Positions 36,225-45,777 of a stretch of DNA of 64,000 nt are shown here, in pieces. The number at the start of each line of letters is the position of its first letter. Position 1 is the first letter of the stretch. Position numbers and translations under genes: made by a program. Origin of the DNA: Rhizobium esperanzae (GTDB taxonomy: Bacteria; Pseudomonadota; Alphaproteobacteria; Rhizobiales; Rhizobiaceae); NCBI RefSeq assembly GCF_014197615.1, contig NZ_JACIFY010000009.1:62001-126000 (forward strand), read 5' to 3'. The notes beneath the pieces are model-generated. The model saw only the letters and a list, made by a program, of their open reading frames with translations. It was not told where the DNA came from and did not search any database.

Positions 36225-38225
36225 TCATCCAAGCCGGTCGGCGACCAGCATCGACAACATCATTTCCACCAGGCCGTTTGCACCGCCCTTTTCGCCGCCG
36301 GCACCGCCGAGCTGGATCTGCGGCACGAGCGGCAGCCTGCCATTCTCGATCGCTTCGGCAAACCGCATCAGCACCTGCGAATGCAGCTGGTAGTCCGGAC
36401 CGCCGAAGGCCGCGACCTTCTTCTCCGTGGCCTCGGCTTCCGCCAGACCGACGGCGCGCACCTTCTGGGCATCGGCGAGACCAGTCGCCTTGATGCGCTC
36501 CGCATCGGCAAGGGCGATCGCCTTGATCCGGTCGGCCTCGCCAAGGCCGGCAAGCCGGACCTTTTCCGCTTCCGCCTTGGCGGTGACCTGAATGGTCTCT
36601 GCCTGCTGGCGGGTGCGGGCGAGCTGCGCCTTGCCTTCGTTCTCGCTGATCTCGATGGTCAGTGCCGATGTCGTGATCTTGGCCTGCTGTTCGGCGAGCG
36701 CTTCCTTCTCGCGCAATGTGCGCTCCTGGATTGCGGCCGCTTCCTGCAATTTATAGGTCTCGACCTTTTCAACGGCGATCTGACGCTCGCGCAGCTGGAT
36801 CAGGATCTGCTCGATGCTGTTCTGGCCATTGTTGGCCCGCGGCGTGCCGATCAGCACCTCCTGCAGCTCGAGGCTGTAGGAGCCAAACTTCTCGCGCATT
36901 TCGTCGCCGGATTTGCGCTGGATTTCGCTGCGTTCCTGCAGCAGTTGGATCAGCGTCTTGGTCTGAGCGATGTTCTTGAAATAGGCCGAGACCATTGGAT
37001 CGAGCGTCTGTTCGACCAGCCGTTTGATATCGCCGAAGCGTTGCACCACCAGCGGCGCCTTCATATAGTCGATATGCACGACGACCGAGAGCGGCAGCAC
37101 GGGTTCGAATGCATCCTTGGTGATCAACGACACTTCGGAAAGATTTTCGTCCAGCCTGTGCTCGCCGAACTGTTCCTTCGTCCATTTGAGCACGAAGTTG
37201 GTGGTCGGCACGATGATGATATTGCCGGCATAGGTGTTGAACGCATATTTGCCCGGCAGAAGCGGTGTCGACCAGACACCGCGTGCCCCCGTCTCGACCA
37301 GCTCGCCATGGCGATAGGACTGGCCTGAAATATCCGCGCTCCGCCGGCCGGTATAGGAGACGACGACACCCACCGTGCCGACGTCGATGATCGTCTTCTC
37401 CACAAGTTCGACCGTCGCAAAGATGCGGTTGAGGAAATAGCTGCCGTCGGCAAGCACCTGCAATTGCCGGCCGCGATAACCGCCGGCATTGAGAAACTTC
37501 TCCGGATCCTGGAAATTATTGTGGAAGTTTGCATCCTTCGGATTGTTGGCAACCGTCGGCGCGATGATCTCGCCATCCGGCAGCGCCGGACCGTCATGGA
37601 TGGTGACAATGCCGATCAGGTCCTCGGCGTCATGGATGACGACGGGCTCGAAGCCATCGCGCTCGCTGATCAAAGTAGACATGTCGGCAAATAGTTTTTG
37701 TTCCGACGCGTTCAGGTTGACGGCGTAGGTCGATTGCGCGGTCAGCACGATGAACTGCGCGAGATTGATGGTATAGGTGCCTTCGCGCAGGATCTTGCGC
37801 TGCGGACCCTTCTGGCCGCCCTTGGTGAGAAAGCTGCGCACGTCCTGAAAATCATCGGCATCGATATTCGAGGCCAGTGTCTGGGTCGGCGGCAGCGGCT
37901 CGCCGTCACGGGCAAAGACATAGCCGATCTGGCCCTGCGGAATGGTGACGAGATTGGCGCGATGCATCGAATACTGGAACGGCATGAAGAAATGCAGGCC
38001 GCCGCGCACGACTTCCGGCTGGAAGCCGGCCTCGCCGTAAAGCGCGATGAAGCCGTTGTCGACGGAGCCGCGAAAACTCCAGAGCTTTTCGAGAATGCCG
38101 AGCCTGTCGTTCGGGATATAGCGGATCACGCCGCTCCACCGGAACAGCAGTGCCACCACGATGAACGGCAAGGCGATGACGATCGCCCTTGCTGCCATCG
38201 GACCTAAATATTGCAGGTTTTCCAT
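36225..38225 (-). CDS. SPFH/Band 7 domain membrane protein (flotillin-like)
   Basis: From the ATG at 38225 the protein has 666 residues. A single transmembrane helix at about 10-27 (ARAIVIALPFIVVALLFRW) anchors it. The SPFH domain follows, with AYFKNIAQTKTLIQLLQERSEIQ near its end. Residues about 460-600 form a long Glu/Ala/Lys-rich coiled coil (for example EAEKVRLAGLGEADRIKAIALADAERIKATGLADAQKVRAVGLAEAEATEK in several repeats of about ten residues). Flotillin-like proteins organise ordered membrane zones and assemble large rings. The Gly-rich C-terminus ends at a terminator. No NfeD gene, the usual partner, is adjacent. Confidence 0.87.
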   Translation of the reverse strand: MENLQYLGPMAARAIVIALPFIVVALLFRWSGVIRYIPNDRLGILEKLWSFRGSVDNGFIALYGEAGFQPEVVRGGLHFFMPFQYSMHRANLVTIPQGQIGYVFARDGEPLPPTQTLASNIDADDFQDVRSFLTKGGQKGPQRKILREGTYTINLAQFIVLTAQSTYAVNLNASEQKLFADMSTLISERDGFEPVVIHDAEDLIGIVTIHDGPALPDGEIIAPTVANNPKDANFHNNFQDPEKFLNAGGYRGRQLQVLADGSYFLNRIFATVELVEKTIIDVGTVGVVVSYTGRRSADISGQSYRHGELVETGARGVWSTPLLPGKYAFNTYAGNIIIVPTTNFVLKWTKEQFGEHRLDENLSEVSLITKDAFEPVLPLSVVVHIDYMKAPLVVQRFGDIKRLVEQTLDPMVSAYFKNIAQTKTLIQLLQERSEIQRKSGDEMREKFGSYSLELQEVLIGTPRANNGQNSIEQILIQLRERQIAVEKVETYKLQEAAAIQERTLREKEALAEQQAKITTSALTIEISENEGKAQLARTRQQAETIQVTAKAEAEKVRLAGLGEADRIKAIALADAERIKATGLADAQKVRAVGLAEAEATEKKVAAFGGPDYQLHSQVLMRFAEAIENGRLPLVPQIQLGGAGGEKGGANGLVEMMLSMLVADRLG

Positions 38226-38710
38226 CTTTTCTCTCGTATGGGCGCACGGGTTCATCCACCCGATGGCCGCCCGGTTGGTACAGGTTGATAAAATGGGGAG
38301 GACGCGCCTATTGGCTCGACGCACTCAGAGTGTGTCGAACGCTTGGGCTGCTCATTGTCCGGAAAAAACGACCGCGCGTCCCGAGTCCCCGATGAGGGGC
38401 GGCGTGGTCGTGAATGCTCTCACATCGGTGTCGCCTTGATAGACATGACGATGGAGGACGTAAGGATTGCGCCTACAGGTTTAAAGATGGCGGATGCGCA
38501 AATCGAGTAAGTACTTCCAACGATTTCTATATTTCGAGCATTCAATTCTACTAAATTATGTTGTTTCAGTCTGTTTTTCGGTCAGTATTTCCCTCGCCAA
38601 GCTTCCGCAAAGTTTGGCGACAGTATTGGTGATTGCAAAGCCCGACGAGCAGAGCGCGTTCCAGACGCGACCATCGAGGTTTCGCGTCTTCCACCGGCAA
38701 TCGTGATCCC
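38226..38710. other. Intergenic gap upstream of the SPFH gene
   Basis: This 485-base stretch must hold the SPFH promoter. An AT-rich segment (about 38500-38600) has no open frame of convincing length. The 3' end of the ligase transcript also falls here. I see no repeat or RNA gene. Confidence 0.4.
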
Positions 38711-39763
38711 TCAACCGCCGAAGCCGGTCATATCGAACACGGCTGCGTTGTCCTGAATTTCGCGCAGCCCCTTGTAGGAGGCGTGACGAAGGCTGCCGTC
38801 ATCGGTCCAGCCGCGGAACTCGATCTCGGCGATGAGGGTCGGCTGCACGAAGACAAGGCCCTTGCCCTTCAGGGAAACGACCGGCCGGCTCGTCTTCAGC
38901 CGGTCGAGCGTCTTTTTCAGCTGCTCGGCATCCCTGGCGCTGAAGCCGGTTCCAACCGACCCGACGTAAATCCAGTCGAAGCCTTTTTTGCCGGCAAGCA
39001 GCAGACTGCCGATGCCGCCGCGGGCGGATGCCGATTGTTCGTAACCGACGATCATGAAGCTCTGGCTCTCGACGCACTTGATCTTCAGCCAATCGCCGGT
39101 ACGGCCACTGCTGTAGGGCCGGTCGCGATGCTTGGCGATAATGCCTTCCAGCCGATGATGGCAGGCATGCGCAAGCAGGTCTTCGGCCGGCAGTTCCAGC
39201 TCTTCGGAAAAGCGGATCGTCCCATCACCGCCTGGTATCAGGTCTTCAAGAAGGTGCCGGCGCACGGCGAGCTCAGTGCCTGCGAGGTCATGCCCGTCGA
39301 GATAGAGAAGGTCGAAGACGTAGAATATGGACTCGGTCGAAGCCCGCTTGCCGCCTCGGCCTCCGAGCGAACGTTGCAGCGCGCCGAAATCCGATCGGCC
39401 GTCATCGTCCAAAACCACCGCTTCCCCGTCCAGTATGGCGGTGGTCACGCCCAGTTCTTTTGCTGCCGCGGCGATGGTGGGGAAGCGGTGCGTCCAGTCA
39501 TGGCCGCCGCGGGTGATAACGCGAACGCCCTTCGGCTCGATATGGATCGCCAGCCGGTAGCCATCCCATTTCACCTCGTAGAGCCAATCCGATCCCGGCG
39601 GCACGGCGGGCTTCAGCAGCGCCAGGCATGGCTCGATCCTCGACGGCATCGGATCGAACGGCAGGCTCGGCTGGTCAGGATCGCGCTTGCGGATCGGACG
39701 AGACTGCAGCGTCGCATTGGACTCGTTGAGGAATGGCAATGAGGGGCGGCGCGAGCGCGTCAT
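38711..39763 (-). CDS. ATP-dependent DNA ligase, LigD-type ligase domain only
   Basis: This 350-residue enzyme contains only the ligase module. EVKWDGYRLA holds the AMP-accepting Lys65, LDGEAVVLDD is motif III, FDLLYLDG follows, HRLEGIIAKHRDRPYSSGRTGDWLKIK covers motifs IV-V, and an OB-fold domain with EIEFRGWTDDGSLRH ends the protein. A Pro- and Arg-rich leader of about 40 residues (LPFLNESNATLQSRP) precedes it, as in rhizobial LigD paralogues. With the full LigD at 23794 it gives this replicon two NHEJ-type ligases. It could work with a separate polymerase and a Ku protein encoded elsewhere. Confidence 0.9.
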   Translation of the reverse strand: MTRSRRPSLPFLNESNATLQSRPIRKRDPDQPSLPFDPMPSRIEPCLALLKPAVPPGSDWLYEVKWDGYRLAIHIEPKGVRVITRGGHDWTHRFPTIAAAAKELGVTTAILDGEAVVLDDDGRSDFGALQRSLGGRGGKRASTESIFYVFDLLYLDGHDLAGTELAVRRHLLEDLIPGGDGTIRFSEELELPAEDLLAHACHHRLEGIIAKHRDRPYSSGRTGDWLKIKCVESQSFMIVGYEQSASARGGIGSLLLAGKKGFDWIYVGSVGTGFSARDAEQLKKTLDRLKTSRPVVSLKGKGLVFVQPTLIAEIEFRGWTDDGSLRHASYKGLREIQDNAAVFDMTGFGG

Positions 39764-40017
39764 GATCGATGTTCACCCTTCCCGGACCGGTTTCGGCCTC
39801 GACCGAATGCGCAGTGTGTCCGGATATTGGACGTGACGCAACCGGTGCGATTCAACCCAATCGGCCGGCGGATTGTTCCGCGTCGAAAAGAATCAAAATT
39901 CAATGACATGGGGCCTAAGCACCGCCCGTATCGCCAGCCCGGAGATGCCGTTGATTCCATGCATCTTTTTGCGGCGTCACGCGTTCTAACCAGACGGCAA
40001 CCATAGGAATGCATGAC

Positions 40018-40200
40018 ATGACAAAGCGCGAACTCATCGATACCGGCACCGACAAACGTTACACCAGACGCAATGAAAAGGGACAATTCAAGGAAAGCGA
40101 CGATGTCGGCCGCTCTCTGTCGGCCGATCGCCGCCAAACGGCAAAGACCAAAGCAAAGCCGGGCGAGGGCGACCGCGGCGATCGGGCCACCAAGCACTGA
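40018..40200 (+). CDS. Small basic hypothetical protein (60 aa)
   Basis: AGGA nine bases upstream favours the ATG at 40018 over the one at 40009. The product MTKRELIDTGTDKRYTRRNEKGQF and onward is hydrophilic, rich in Lys, Arg and Asp, and probably disordered. Its motif DKRYxRRNEKGQFKESDDVGRSLxxDRR resembles small rhizobial proteins of unknown role, often in or near stress or DNA-repair genes. Nucleic-acid binding is possible. Confidence 0.6.
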   Translation: MTKRELIDTGTDKRYTRRNEKGQFKESDDVGRSLSADRRQTAKTKAKPGEGDRGDRATKH

Positions 40201-40256
40201 CAAGGCAGCGTGCTCCGGTATCGAAGAGCTCTATCCGCGAGCAGACCATCAGGCTC

Positions 40257-41171
40257 TCACGGCACCTGCGCCCCACTCACGGCAACGTACACCGCATAAA
40301 CCGACCGCGTCGCCGCGATGAACAGCCGGTTGCGTTGAGGCCCGCCGAAGGTGAGGTTGGCAACGGTTTGCGGCACGCGGATCTTGCCGATCAGTTTGCC
40401 TTCCGGGTCGAAGCAATGCACGCCATCGGCCGCACTCGACCAGAGATTTCCGTTCACGTCGGTGCGGATGCCGTCCGGAATGCCGTTGTCGATCTGGCAG
40501 AAGACGCGGCCGTTTGTAAGCCTGCTGCCGTCGATCACTTGGAAAGCGCGGATGTGGCGCGGCAGGCTTTCGTCGTGGCTTGCTGCCGAATCCGCCACGT
40601 AGAGGATGGTCTCGTCGGGCGAAAAGGCGAGGCCGTTCGGCTGGATGAAATCCTTGACGACGGCCGCAAGCGCGCCGGTCGTCGGGTCGAGCCGGTAGAC
40701 GTTGCGGGTCGGCTGCTCCGGATCGGCGCGATAGCCTTCGTAGTCCGACATGATGCCGTAGGTGGGGTCGGTGAACCAGATCGAGCCGTCCGATTTCACC
40801 ACCACGTCGTTCGGCGAATTGAGCCTGGCGCCCTCGAAACGGTCGGCGAGCACGGTGATCGAACCGTCGACCTCGGTGCGGGTGACGCGGCGCCCGCCAT
40901 GTTCGCAGGAGACCAGCCGGCCCTGCCGGTCGCGCGTGTGGCCGTTGGCGAAATTGGAGGGTTGCCGGTAGACGGAGACGCCGCTCTCCGGCGTCCATCG
41001 CAGCATGCGCTGGTTGGGAATATCGCTCCACAGCAGCTGGTTGGCATCATTGAACCAGACGGGACCTTCCGCCCAGCGGCAGCCGGAATAGAGTTCATCG
41101 AGGCCGGCGCTCGTCACGATCATCTGCCGGAAGCGCGGGTCGTGGATTTCATAGATACTGGCCTCGGCCAT
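40257..41171 (-). CDS. SMP-30/gluconolactonase family protein
   Basis: This 304-residue protein folds as a six-bladed propeller. WAEGPVWF (Glu near the N-terminus), RLNSPNDVVVKSDGSIWFTDPTYGI (Asn-Asp) and IPDGIRTDVNGNLW (Asp) supply the metal ligands and catalytic residues of SMP-30 lactonases. It hydrolyses a sugar lactone to the acid, most likely derived from the sugar brought in by the ABC importer encoded immediately upstream in the same operon. There is no signal peptide, so it is cytoplasmic. It is the last gene of the minus-strand operon starting at 45616. Confidence 0.88.
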   Translation of the reverse strand: MAEASIYEIHDPRFRQMIVTSAGLDELYSGCRWAEGPVWFNDANQLLWSDIPNQRMLRWTPESGVSVYRQPSNFANGHTRDRQGRLVSCEHGGRRVTRTEVDGSITVLADRFEGARLNSPNDVVVKSDGSIWFTDPTYGIMSDYEGYRADPEQPTRNVYRLDPTTGALAAVVKDFIQPNGLAFSPDETILYVADSAASHDESLPRHIRAFQVIDGSRLTNGRVFCQIDNGIPDGIRTDVNGNLWSSAADGVHCFDPEGKLIGKIRVPQTVANLTFGGPQRNRLFIAATRSVYAVYVAVSGAQVP

Positions 41172-41185
41172 GGCGGTCTTCCCGT

Positions 41186-42136
41186 TTATCGCATGCCGGC
41201 CCGGCGGCCGCCGGCGAGCATGATGACGCTGATGATGATGAGGCCGGTCATGATGAGGCGGATGCCTGCGCCGACGCCGTAGGTGTTGAGCATGGAAACA
41301 ACCAGGAACATGAAGAGCGAAGCGCCCCAGATGCCCGGCACGTTGGAATCGCCACCGGCGACCGCCGTGCCGCCGATCACGACGACGGCAATCGACATCA
41401 AGAGATATTCCGAGCCCATGTTGAGTGCTGCGCCGCCGGAGAAGCAGGCGAGCAGATAACCCGCGACCGAGGCGAGCACGGCGCAGAACAGATAGGTGAC
41501 GAAACGTGTGCCGTCGACCGGGATGCCGGCCATGCGCGCGGCCGGCATGCTCTGGCCGATCGCCGAGATCCAGCGCCCGTAGATCGTCTTCTCGAGCAGA
41601 AACCAGGCGAGAAGCGAGATGAGCAGCGCGACGATCGCCACATTCGGCATGCCGAGCGTGTTCGATGTGGTGAATTCCGCGAGCAGACTCGGAGGCTTGA
41701 TGCGCAATCCCCGGTTCGTCCAGATCGCGGCGGACTGCACGATGAAGCTCATCGACAGCGTCGCGATGATCGGCGGAATGCGCAGCGCCTTGATGAGCGC
41801 ATAATTGCCGAGGCCGACGACAAGGCCGAGGACGATGGCGACGAGAAGGCCGGGCAGGATCAGGCCGTTTTCGACATTCATCAGCTTTAGCGCCACCGTG
41901 CCGGCCAACGTCATCGTGGCGGGAACCGAGAGATCGATATTGCCGGGACCGAGCGTGATGACGAACATCTGGCCGATGCCGACGATGACCGAGAAGGCGG
42001 CAAATGTCAGGGCTGCCTGCGACAGGCCGAGCGTGCTCGCCCCGAGCGTCACCATGATCGTCAGGAACCAGACGACGAAGGCGGCAAGCCACGACCAGAT
42101 CCAGGGTCTACGGAAAAGGCGAAGCAGTGGGGTCAT
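41186..42136 (-). CDS. Ribose-type ABC transporter permease, second subunit (RbsC family)
   Basis: This 316-residue membrane protein has eight to ten hydrophobic segments. GPGNIDLSVPATMTLAGTVAL is the family motif (GxIDLSVG-like), and AVVVIGGTAVAGGDSNVPGIWGA is the other RbsC hallmark. The ATG overlaps the stop of the first permease (42133) by four bases. Two permease genes rather than one suggest a heterodimer of the AraH/XylH-related kind. Confidence 0.9.
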   Translation of the reverse strand: MTPLLRLFRRPWIWSWLAAFVVWFLTIMVTLGASTLGLSQAALTFAAFSVIVGIGQMFVITLGPGNIDLSVPATMTLAGTVALKLMNVENGLILPGLLVAIVLGLVVGLGNYALIKALRIPPIIATLSMSFIVQSAAIWTNRGLRIKPPSLLAEFTTSNTLGMPNVAIVALLISLLAWFLLEKTIYGRWISAIGQSMPAARMAGIPVDGTRFVTYLFCAVLASVAGYLLACFSGGAALNMGSEYLLMSIAVVVIGGTAVAGGDSNVPGIWGASLFMFLVVSMLNTYGVGAGIRLIMTGLIIISVIMLAGGRRAGMR

Positions 42137-43080
42137 CGGCGTTTCTCCCGCTTTTCCAGGCGGTTCAGCATCAGGCGGAGCGCGAGAACGACGATCAGGA
42201 TCGCCCCTTGAGCCCCGATCTGCCAGTCCGGCGAGATGCGCAGGAAAGACAGGAACGAGCCGGCAAGCGTCAGCGTCAGCGCGCCGATGACGGCGCCGAC
42301 AGGTGACACACGGCCGCCGATGAACTCGCCGCCGCCGAGGATCACGCCGGCGATCGACAGCAGCGTGTAGCGCAGCGCGATATTGGCGTCGGCCGAGGTG
42401 GTCAGGCCGACGAGGGCGATGCCGGCGAGCACCGCGAAGAAGCCGGCAAGTCCGTAGGCGGTGGCCCGCGCCCCGACGATCGACCAGCCGGCGCGCTCGA
42501 CCGAGCGCTGGTTGCCGCCGATGCCGCGGATCAGCACGCCGAGCGAGGAGCGCATGACGAGGAGATGGGCGACCGCGGCGATGACGATGCTGGCGACGAT
42601 CGCCATCGGCACCAGCGGCGGCTTGACGGTCATCAGGGAGCGCACCCAGTCCGGCGCCTGGCCGCCGGGGGCGGGCAGCAGCAGCACGGCAAGGCCGCCC
42701 CAGACGAAACTCATGCCGAGGGTGACGACGATGGACGGCAGGTTGCGCAGATGGATGACGACGCCGAGGGCCGCATAGGTGGCGATCGCGCCGGCAAGGA
42801 TCAGCACGCCAATCGCGGGGTCATCCCGCAGGAAGGTCGCGGTGACGCAGGCGACGAAGCTGACGAAGGTGCCCATCGACAGATCGAGATCGTTGACCGC
42901 CATGATGAGCATCTGGGCGATCGTCGCAAGCGCGATCGGCACCGCCAGGTTGAACAGCAGGTTGAGGCCGACATAGCTCATGGCGCGCGGCTGCAGCCAG
43001 AAGACGGCGGCCAGCAGCAGCGTCAGCGACAAGGCGGGAATGGCAAGACGCAGGGCGTCGGACGACAGCCGGAACGTCAT
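42133..43080 (-). CDS. Ribose-type ABC transporter permease, first subunit (RbsC family)
   Basis: The ATG at 43080 overlaps the ATPase stop by four bases (ATGA). The product of 315 residues has eight to ten membrane segments; MAVNDLDLSMGTFVSFVACVTA is the GGIDLS-like signature, and IAGVILGGGEFIGGRVSPVGAVIGA is the second conserved block. It forms the pore with the 41186-42136 product for import of a monosaccharide or similar small solute. Confidence 0.9.
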   Translation of the reverse strand: MTFRLSSDALRLAIPALSLTLLLAAVFWLQPRAMSYVGLNLLFNLAVPIALATIAQMLIMAVNDLDLSMGTFVSFVACVTATFLRDDPAIGVLILAGAIATYAALGVVIHLRNLPSIVVTLGMSFVWGGLAVLLLPAPGGQAPDWVRSLMTVKPPLVPMAIVASIVIAAVAHLLVMRSSLGVLIRGIGGNQRSVERAGWSIVGARATAYGLAGFFAVLAGIALVGLTTSADANIALRYTLLSIAGVILGGGEFIGGRVSPVGAVIGALTLTLAGSFLSFLRISPDWQIGAQGAILIVVLALRLMLNRLEKREKRR

Positions 43081-44528
43081 GCGGCGCCCCCTTCGAAGGA
43101 GGCGGCGATGATATTCGTCTCGTTGACGGCGTCGCCAGCGAGTTCGGCGGTGATGCGGCCTTCGCGGAAGACGTAGACGCGGTCGCAGAGCCGCACCTCG
43201 TCCATTTCGGTCGAATACCAGATGAAGGTGCGGCCGTGCGCTGCCTCCTCGCGGATGATCGCGTAGACCTCCTGCTTGGTTCCGACATCGACGCCACGCA
43301 TCGGATCGTCCATCAGCACGACGGGCGCGCGCGTCGCGAGCGCCCGGGCGAACAGCACCTTCTGCTGGTTGCCGCCGGAAAGCGACAGGATGCGGTTTTC
43401 CATATCGGGCGTGCGGATCTCGATCCGCCGCTTCCAGTCGGCGCCTTTCGTCTCTTCTTCGGTGGCAAGGATGAGGCCGCGTCGTGACAGATCGCCGAGC
43501 GAGGCGATGGAGAAGTTGCGCATGATGCTCCAAAGTTCGAAGACGCCGTTGAGGCGGCGGTCGCCGGCGACGAAGGTGACGAGCGGATCGCGCTCGGGCA
43601 GCCAGTTGCCGGACTGGGCGGCATGCAGGGCAAGCAGCAGCTCGGTCTGGCCGTGGCCGGCCAGCCCCGCCAGTCCGACGATCTCGCCTTTGCGCGCCGC
43701 AAAGGGCAGGCCTCTTGCCGGATGCGACAGAATGACGGGCGCGGTTGATTGTTCGCGCGCCGCGCGCTGCCCGCTCTCCTCCTTCGCAACGGTGCCCATC
43801 GCTTCGACGAGGCCGTGATGGTCGAATCCCTCAGCCGGCCGTTCGGCGACGACGCGGCCATCCTTCATGACGATAATGCGGTCGGAGGTTTCAAGGATTT
43901 CGTGCAGGATATGCGAAATGAAGATGACGGCCCCGCCGGTGGCGATGAAACGGCGGACATGATCGAGCATCTGGCGGGCAAGGCTTGCATCGAGCGACGA
44001 GGTGGGTTCGTCGAGGATGACCAGCCGCGGCGGCGTGCCGGCGTCGGAAAAGGCCATTGAAATCTCGACCATCTGCCGCTCGGCAATCGAAAGATCACCG
44101 ACGGCCCGGCCGCTGTCGATGCCGTGGCCGGGAAAGACGGTGTCGAGGCTCTTCTCAATGATATCGGCGGCGCGCCTGCGCCAGCCGAAACCGCCGAGAT
44201 GGCGATGCATGATGCGGGTGTTCTCGACGATGGAGAGATTGGGGCAGAGCGACAGCTCCTGAAAGACGCAGCGTACGCCGCGGGCGCGCGCCGCGTTGAT
44301 GCCGTAGCGCTCCAGCCGCTCGCCGTCGCTCGCCACACTTCCTTCATGCGGCGTCAGGCCGCCATTGATGACGCTGACGATCGTCGATTTGCCGGCGCCG
44401 TTATGCCCGACGAGCCCAACGCATTCGCCCGGCATGACGCGGAGCGTGACGCCGTCGAGCGCCCTGACCGCGCCGAAACTCACCTTGGCGCCATCGACGG
44501 CGATCACCGCCTTCAAAACCTCATCCAT
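43077..44528 (-). CDS. Ribose-type ABC transporter ATP-binding protein (two ABC domains, RbsA type)
   Basis: This 483-residue ATPase has two tandem ABC domains. The first is canonical: Walker A GHNGAGKST, Walker B LVILDEPTSSLD, switch His FISHILHEI. The second has the degenerate Walker A typical of RbsA (GLAGHGQTELL) but a good signature (LSGGNQQKVLFARAL) and Walker B (VVLMDDPMRGVD). It drives import through the two permeases downstream. The stop overlaps the permease start. A stem-loop separates it from the binding-protein gene upstream. Confidence 0.92.
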   Translation of the reverse strand: MDEVLKAVIAVDGAKVSFGAVRALDGVTLRVMPGECVGLVGHNGAGKSTIVSVINGGLTPHEGSVASDGERLERYGINAARARGVRCVFQELSLCPNLSIVENTRIMHRHLGGFGWRRRAADIIEKSLDTVFPGHGIDSGRAVGDLSIAERQMVEISMAFSDAGTPPRLVILDEPTSSLDASLARQMLDHVRRFIATGGAVIFISHILHEILETSDRIIVMKDGRVVAERPAEGFDHHGLVEAMGTVAKEESGQRAAREQSTAPVILSHPARGLPFAARKGEIVGLAGLAGHGQTELLLALHAAQSGNWLPERDPLVTFVAGDRRLNGVFELWSIMRNFSIASLGDLSRRGLILATEEETKGADWKRRIEIRTPDMENRILSLSGGNQQKVLFARALATRAPVVLMDDPMRGVDVGTKQEVYAIIREEAAHGRTFIWYSTEMDEVRLCDRVYVFREGRITAELAGDAVNETNIIAASFEGGAA

Positions 44529-44557
44529 GCTGCCCCGCCATGCCTGCTCGCAAAGAA

Positions 44558-44587
44558 TGCCGCGCGGCCATTTGCGGCCGCGCGGCA
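44558..44587 (-). terminator. Stem-loop after sugar-binding protein gene
   Basis: TGCCGCGCGGCC and GGCCGCGCGGCA form a perfect 12-bp stem with a six-base loop, 13 bases after the stop of the binding-protein gene (44600) on the minus strand. It lacks a T run. Confidence 0.65.
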
Positions 44588-44599
44588 GTCGCCGGGAGA

Positions 44600-45616
44600 T
44601 TACTTTGCCTGCTCGATGACCTTGATCGCATCAGCCTGCGTGTATTCCACGTTGGCGACGCCGCCGGCCTGTGTATTGGCGAGGTTGGTTTCGAGATTGT
44701 CCTGGTCGATGCGCAGGAAGGGCACGACGAGATCCTTCTTGACCTGCTTGCCGTCGAGGATCTGCTGGGCGACCCAGAAGGCCAGGGTGGAGACGCCGGG
44801 GGCGATCGACACCGACATGGTCTCGTAGCCCTTGCCGTCCTTCTGTTCCTTCCACCACTTCAACTCGTCTTCGCGGTTGCCCATGATGATGGTCGGCATC
44901 TTCCGGTCGGTCGCGGCAATCGCCTGCGCGGCGCCATAACCGTCACCGCCCTGCGTCACCACGCCGACGATATCGGGCAGGCTCGGCAGGATGCCGGCAA
45001 CGGCCTTCTGCGCCACGTCCTGCGCCCAGTCGCCGTGAACCGAGCCGACGACCTTGAACTGCGGGAACTGCTTGACACCGTCATGGATGCCGGCCGAGAT
45101 TTCGTCGTCGACGAAGACACCGGCCAGACCGCGGATCTCGAGCAGATTGCCGCCGGCCGGCAGTTTCTTCGACAGATACTCGACCTCGCTGCGGCCCATT
45201 TCCTTGAAGTTGACGGCGATGCGCCAGGCGCAGGGTTCGGTCACGATGCCGTCGAAGGAAACGACGGTGATGCCGGCGTCGCAGGCTTCCTTGACCGCGC
45301 CGTTCAGCGCCGTCGGCGAGGCGGCGTTCAGCACGATCGCATCATAGCCCTGCAGGATCATGTTCTGGATCTGCGCCGCCTGTTCCGTCGCCTGGTTCTC
45401 GGCGGTGGTGAAAGGATCGGCGGCGGCAACGACGCCAGCCTTCACGGCTTCGCCTGTCACCTTGCCCCAGCTCGTCAGCATGGCCTGGCGCCACGAGTTG
45501 CCGGCATAATTGTTGGAAAGGGCGATTTTCTTGGCCGAGGTGTCGGCAAAGGCGGAAACGGGCATCGCGGCGCAAGCAATAGCGGCCGATGCCAGAAGCA
45601 TCTTGCGGATTGTCAT
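44600..45616 (-). CDS. Periplasmic sugar-binding protein (RbsB/family 2 type)
   Basis: This 338-residue protein has a signal peptide (about residues 1-25, ending AFA) and the two-domain fold of RbsB-like binding proteins. KKIALSNNYAGNSWRQAMLTSW and NMILQGYDAIVLNAASPTALNGAVKEACDAGITVVSFDG are the usual strands and ligand loop. GGAGGAAG fixes the ATG. It is the first gene of the operon running to 40257 and divergent from a two-component system that probably senses the same sugar. The ligand is unidentified. Confidence 0.92.
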   Translation of the reverse strand: MTIRKMLLASAAIACAAMPVSAFADTSAKKIALSNNYAGNSWRQAMLTSWGKVTGEAVKAGVVAAADPFTTAENQATEQAAQIQNMILQGYDAIVLNAASPTALNGAVKEACDAGITVVSFDGIVTEPCAWRIAVNFKEMGRSEVEYLSKKLPAGGNLLEIRGLAGVFVDDEISAGIHDGVKQFPQFKVVGSVHGDWAQDVAQKAVAGILPSLPDIVGVVTQGGDGYGAAQAIAATDRKMPTIIMGNREDELKWWKEQKDGKGYETMSVSIAPGVSTLAFWVAQQILDGKQVKKDLVVPFLRIDQDNLETNLANTQAGGVANVEYTQADAIKVIEQAK

Positions 45617-45777
45617 GTCTTCCTCCCTGATGATCGCGCCGGTCGGCGGATCGTTTCACTCCTGCCGACCCAATCGGGCTCGAGTGAAAATTGTTCTTGC
45701 ACTGAGCTTCCTCCTCTCAGTAAGGGCAGGATGCGGGAGATCCACCGGCCTGTACAGGGGCAAGGCAGCAAGTCGTT

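Noticed and set aside
36183..37328. Long plus-strand open frame opposite the SPFH gene
   Set aside because: The SPFH protein on the minus strand has clear domains and coiled coil; the plus frame has no recognisable motif.
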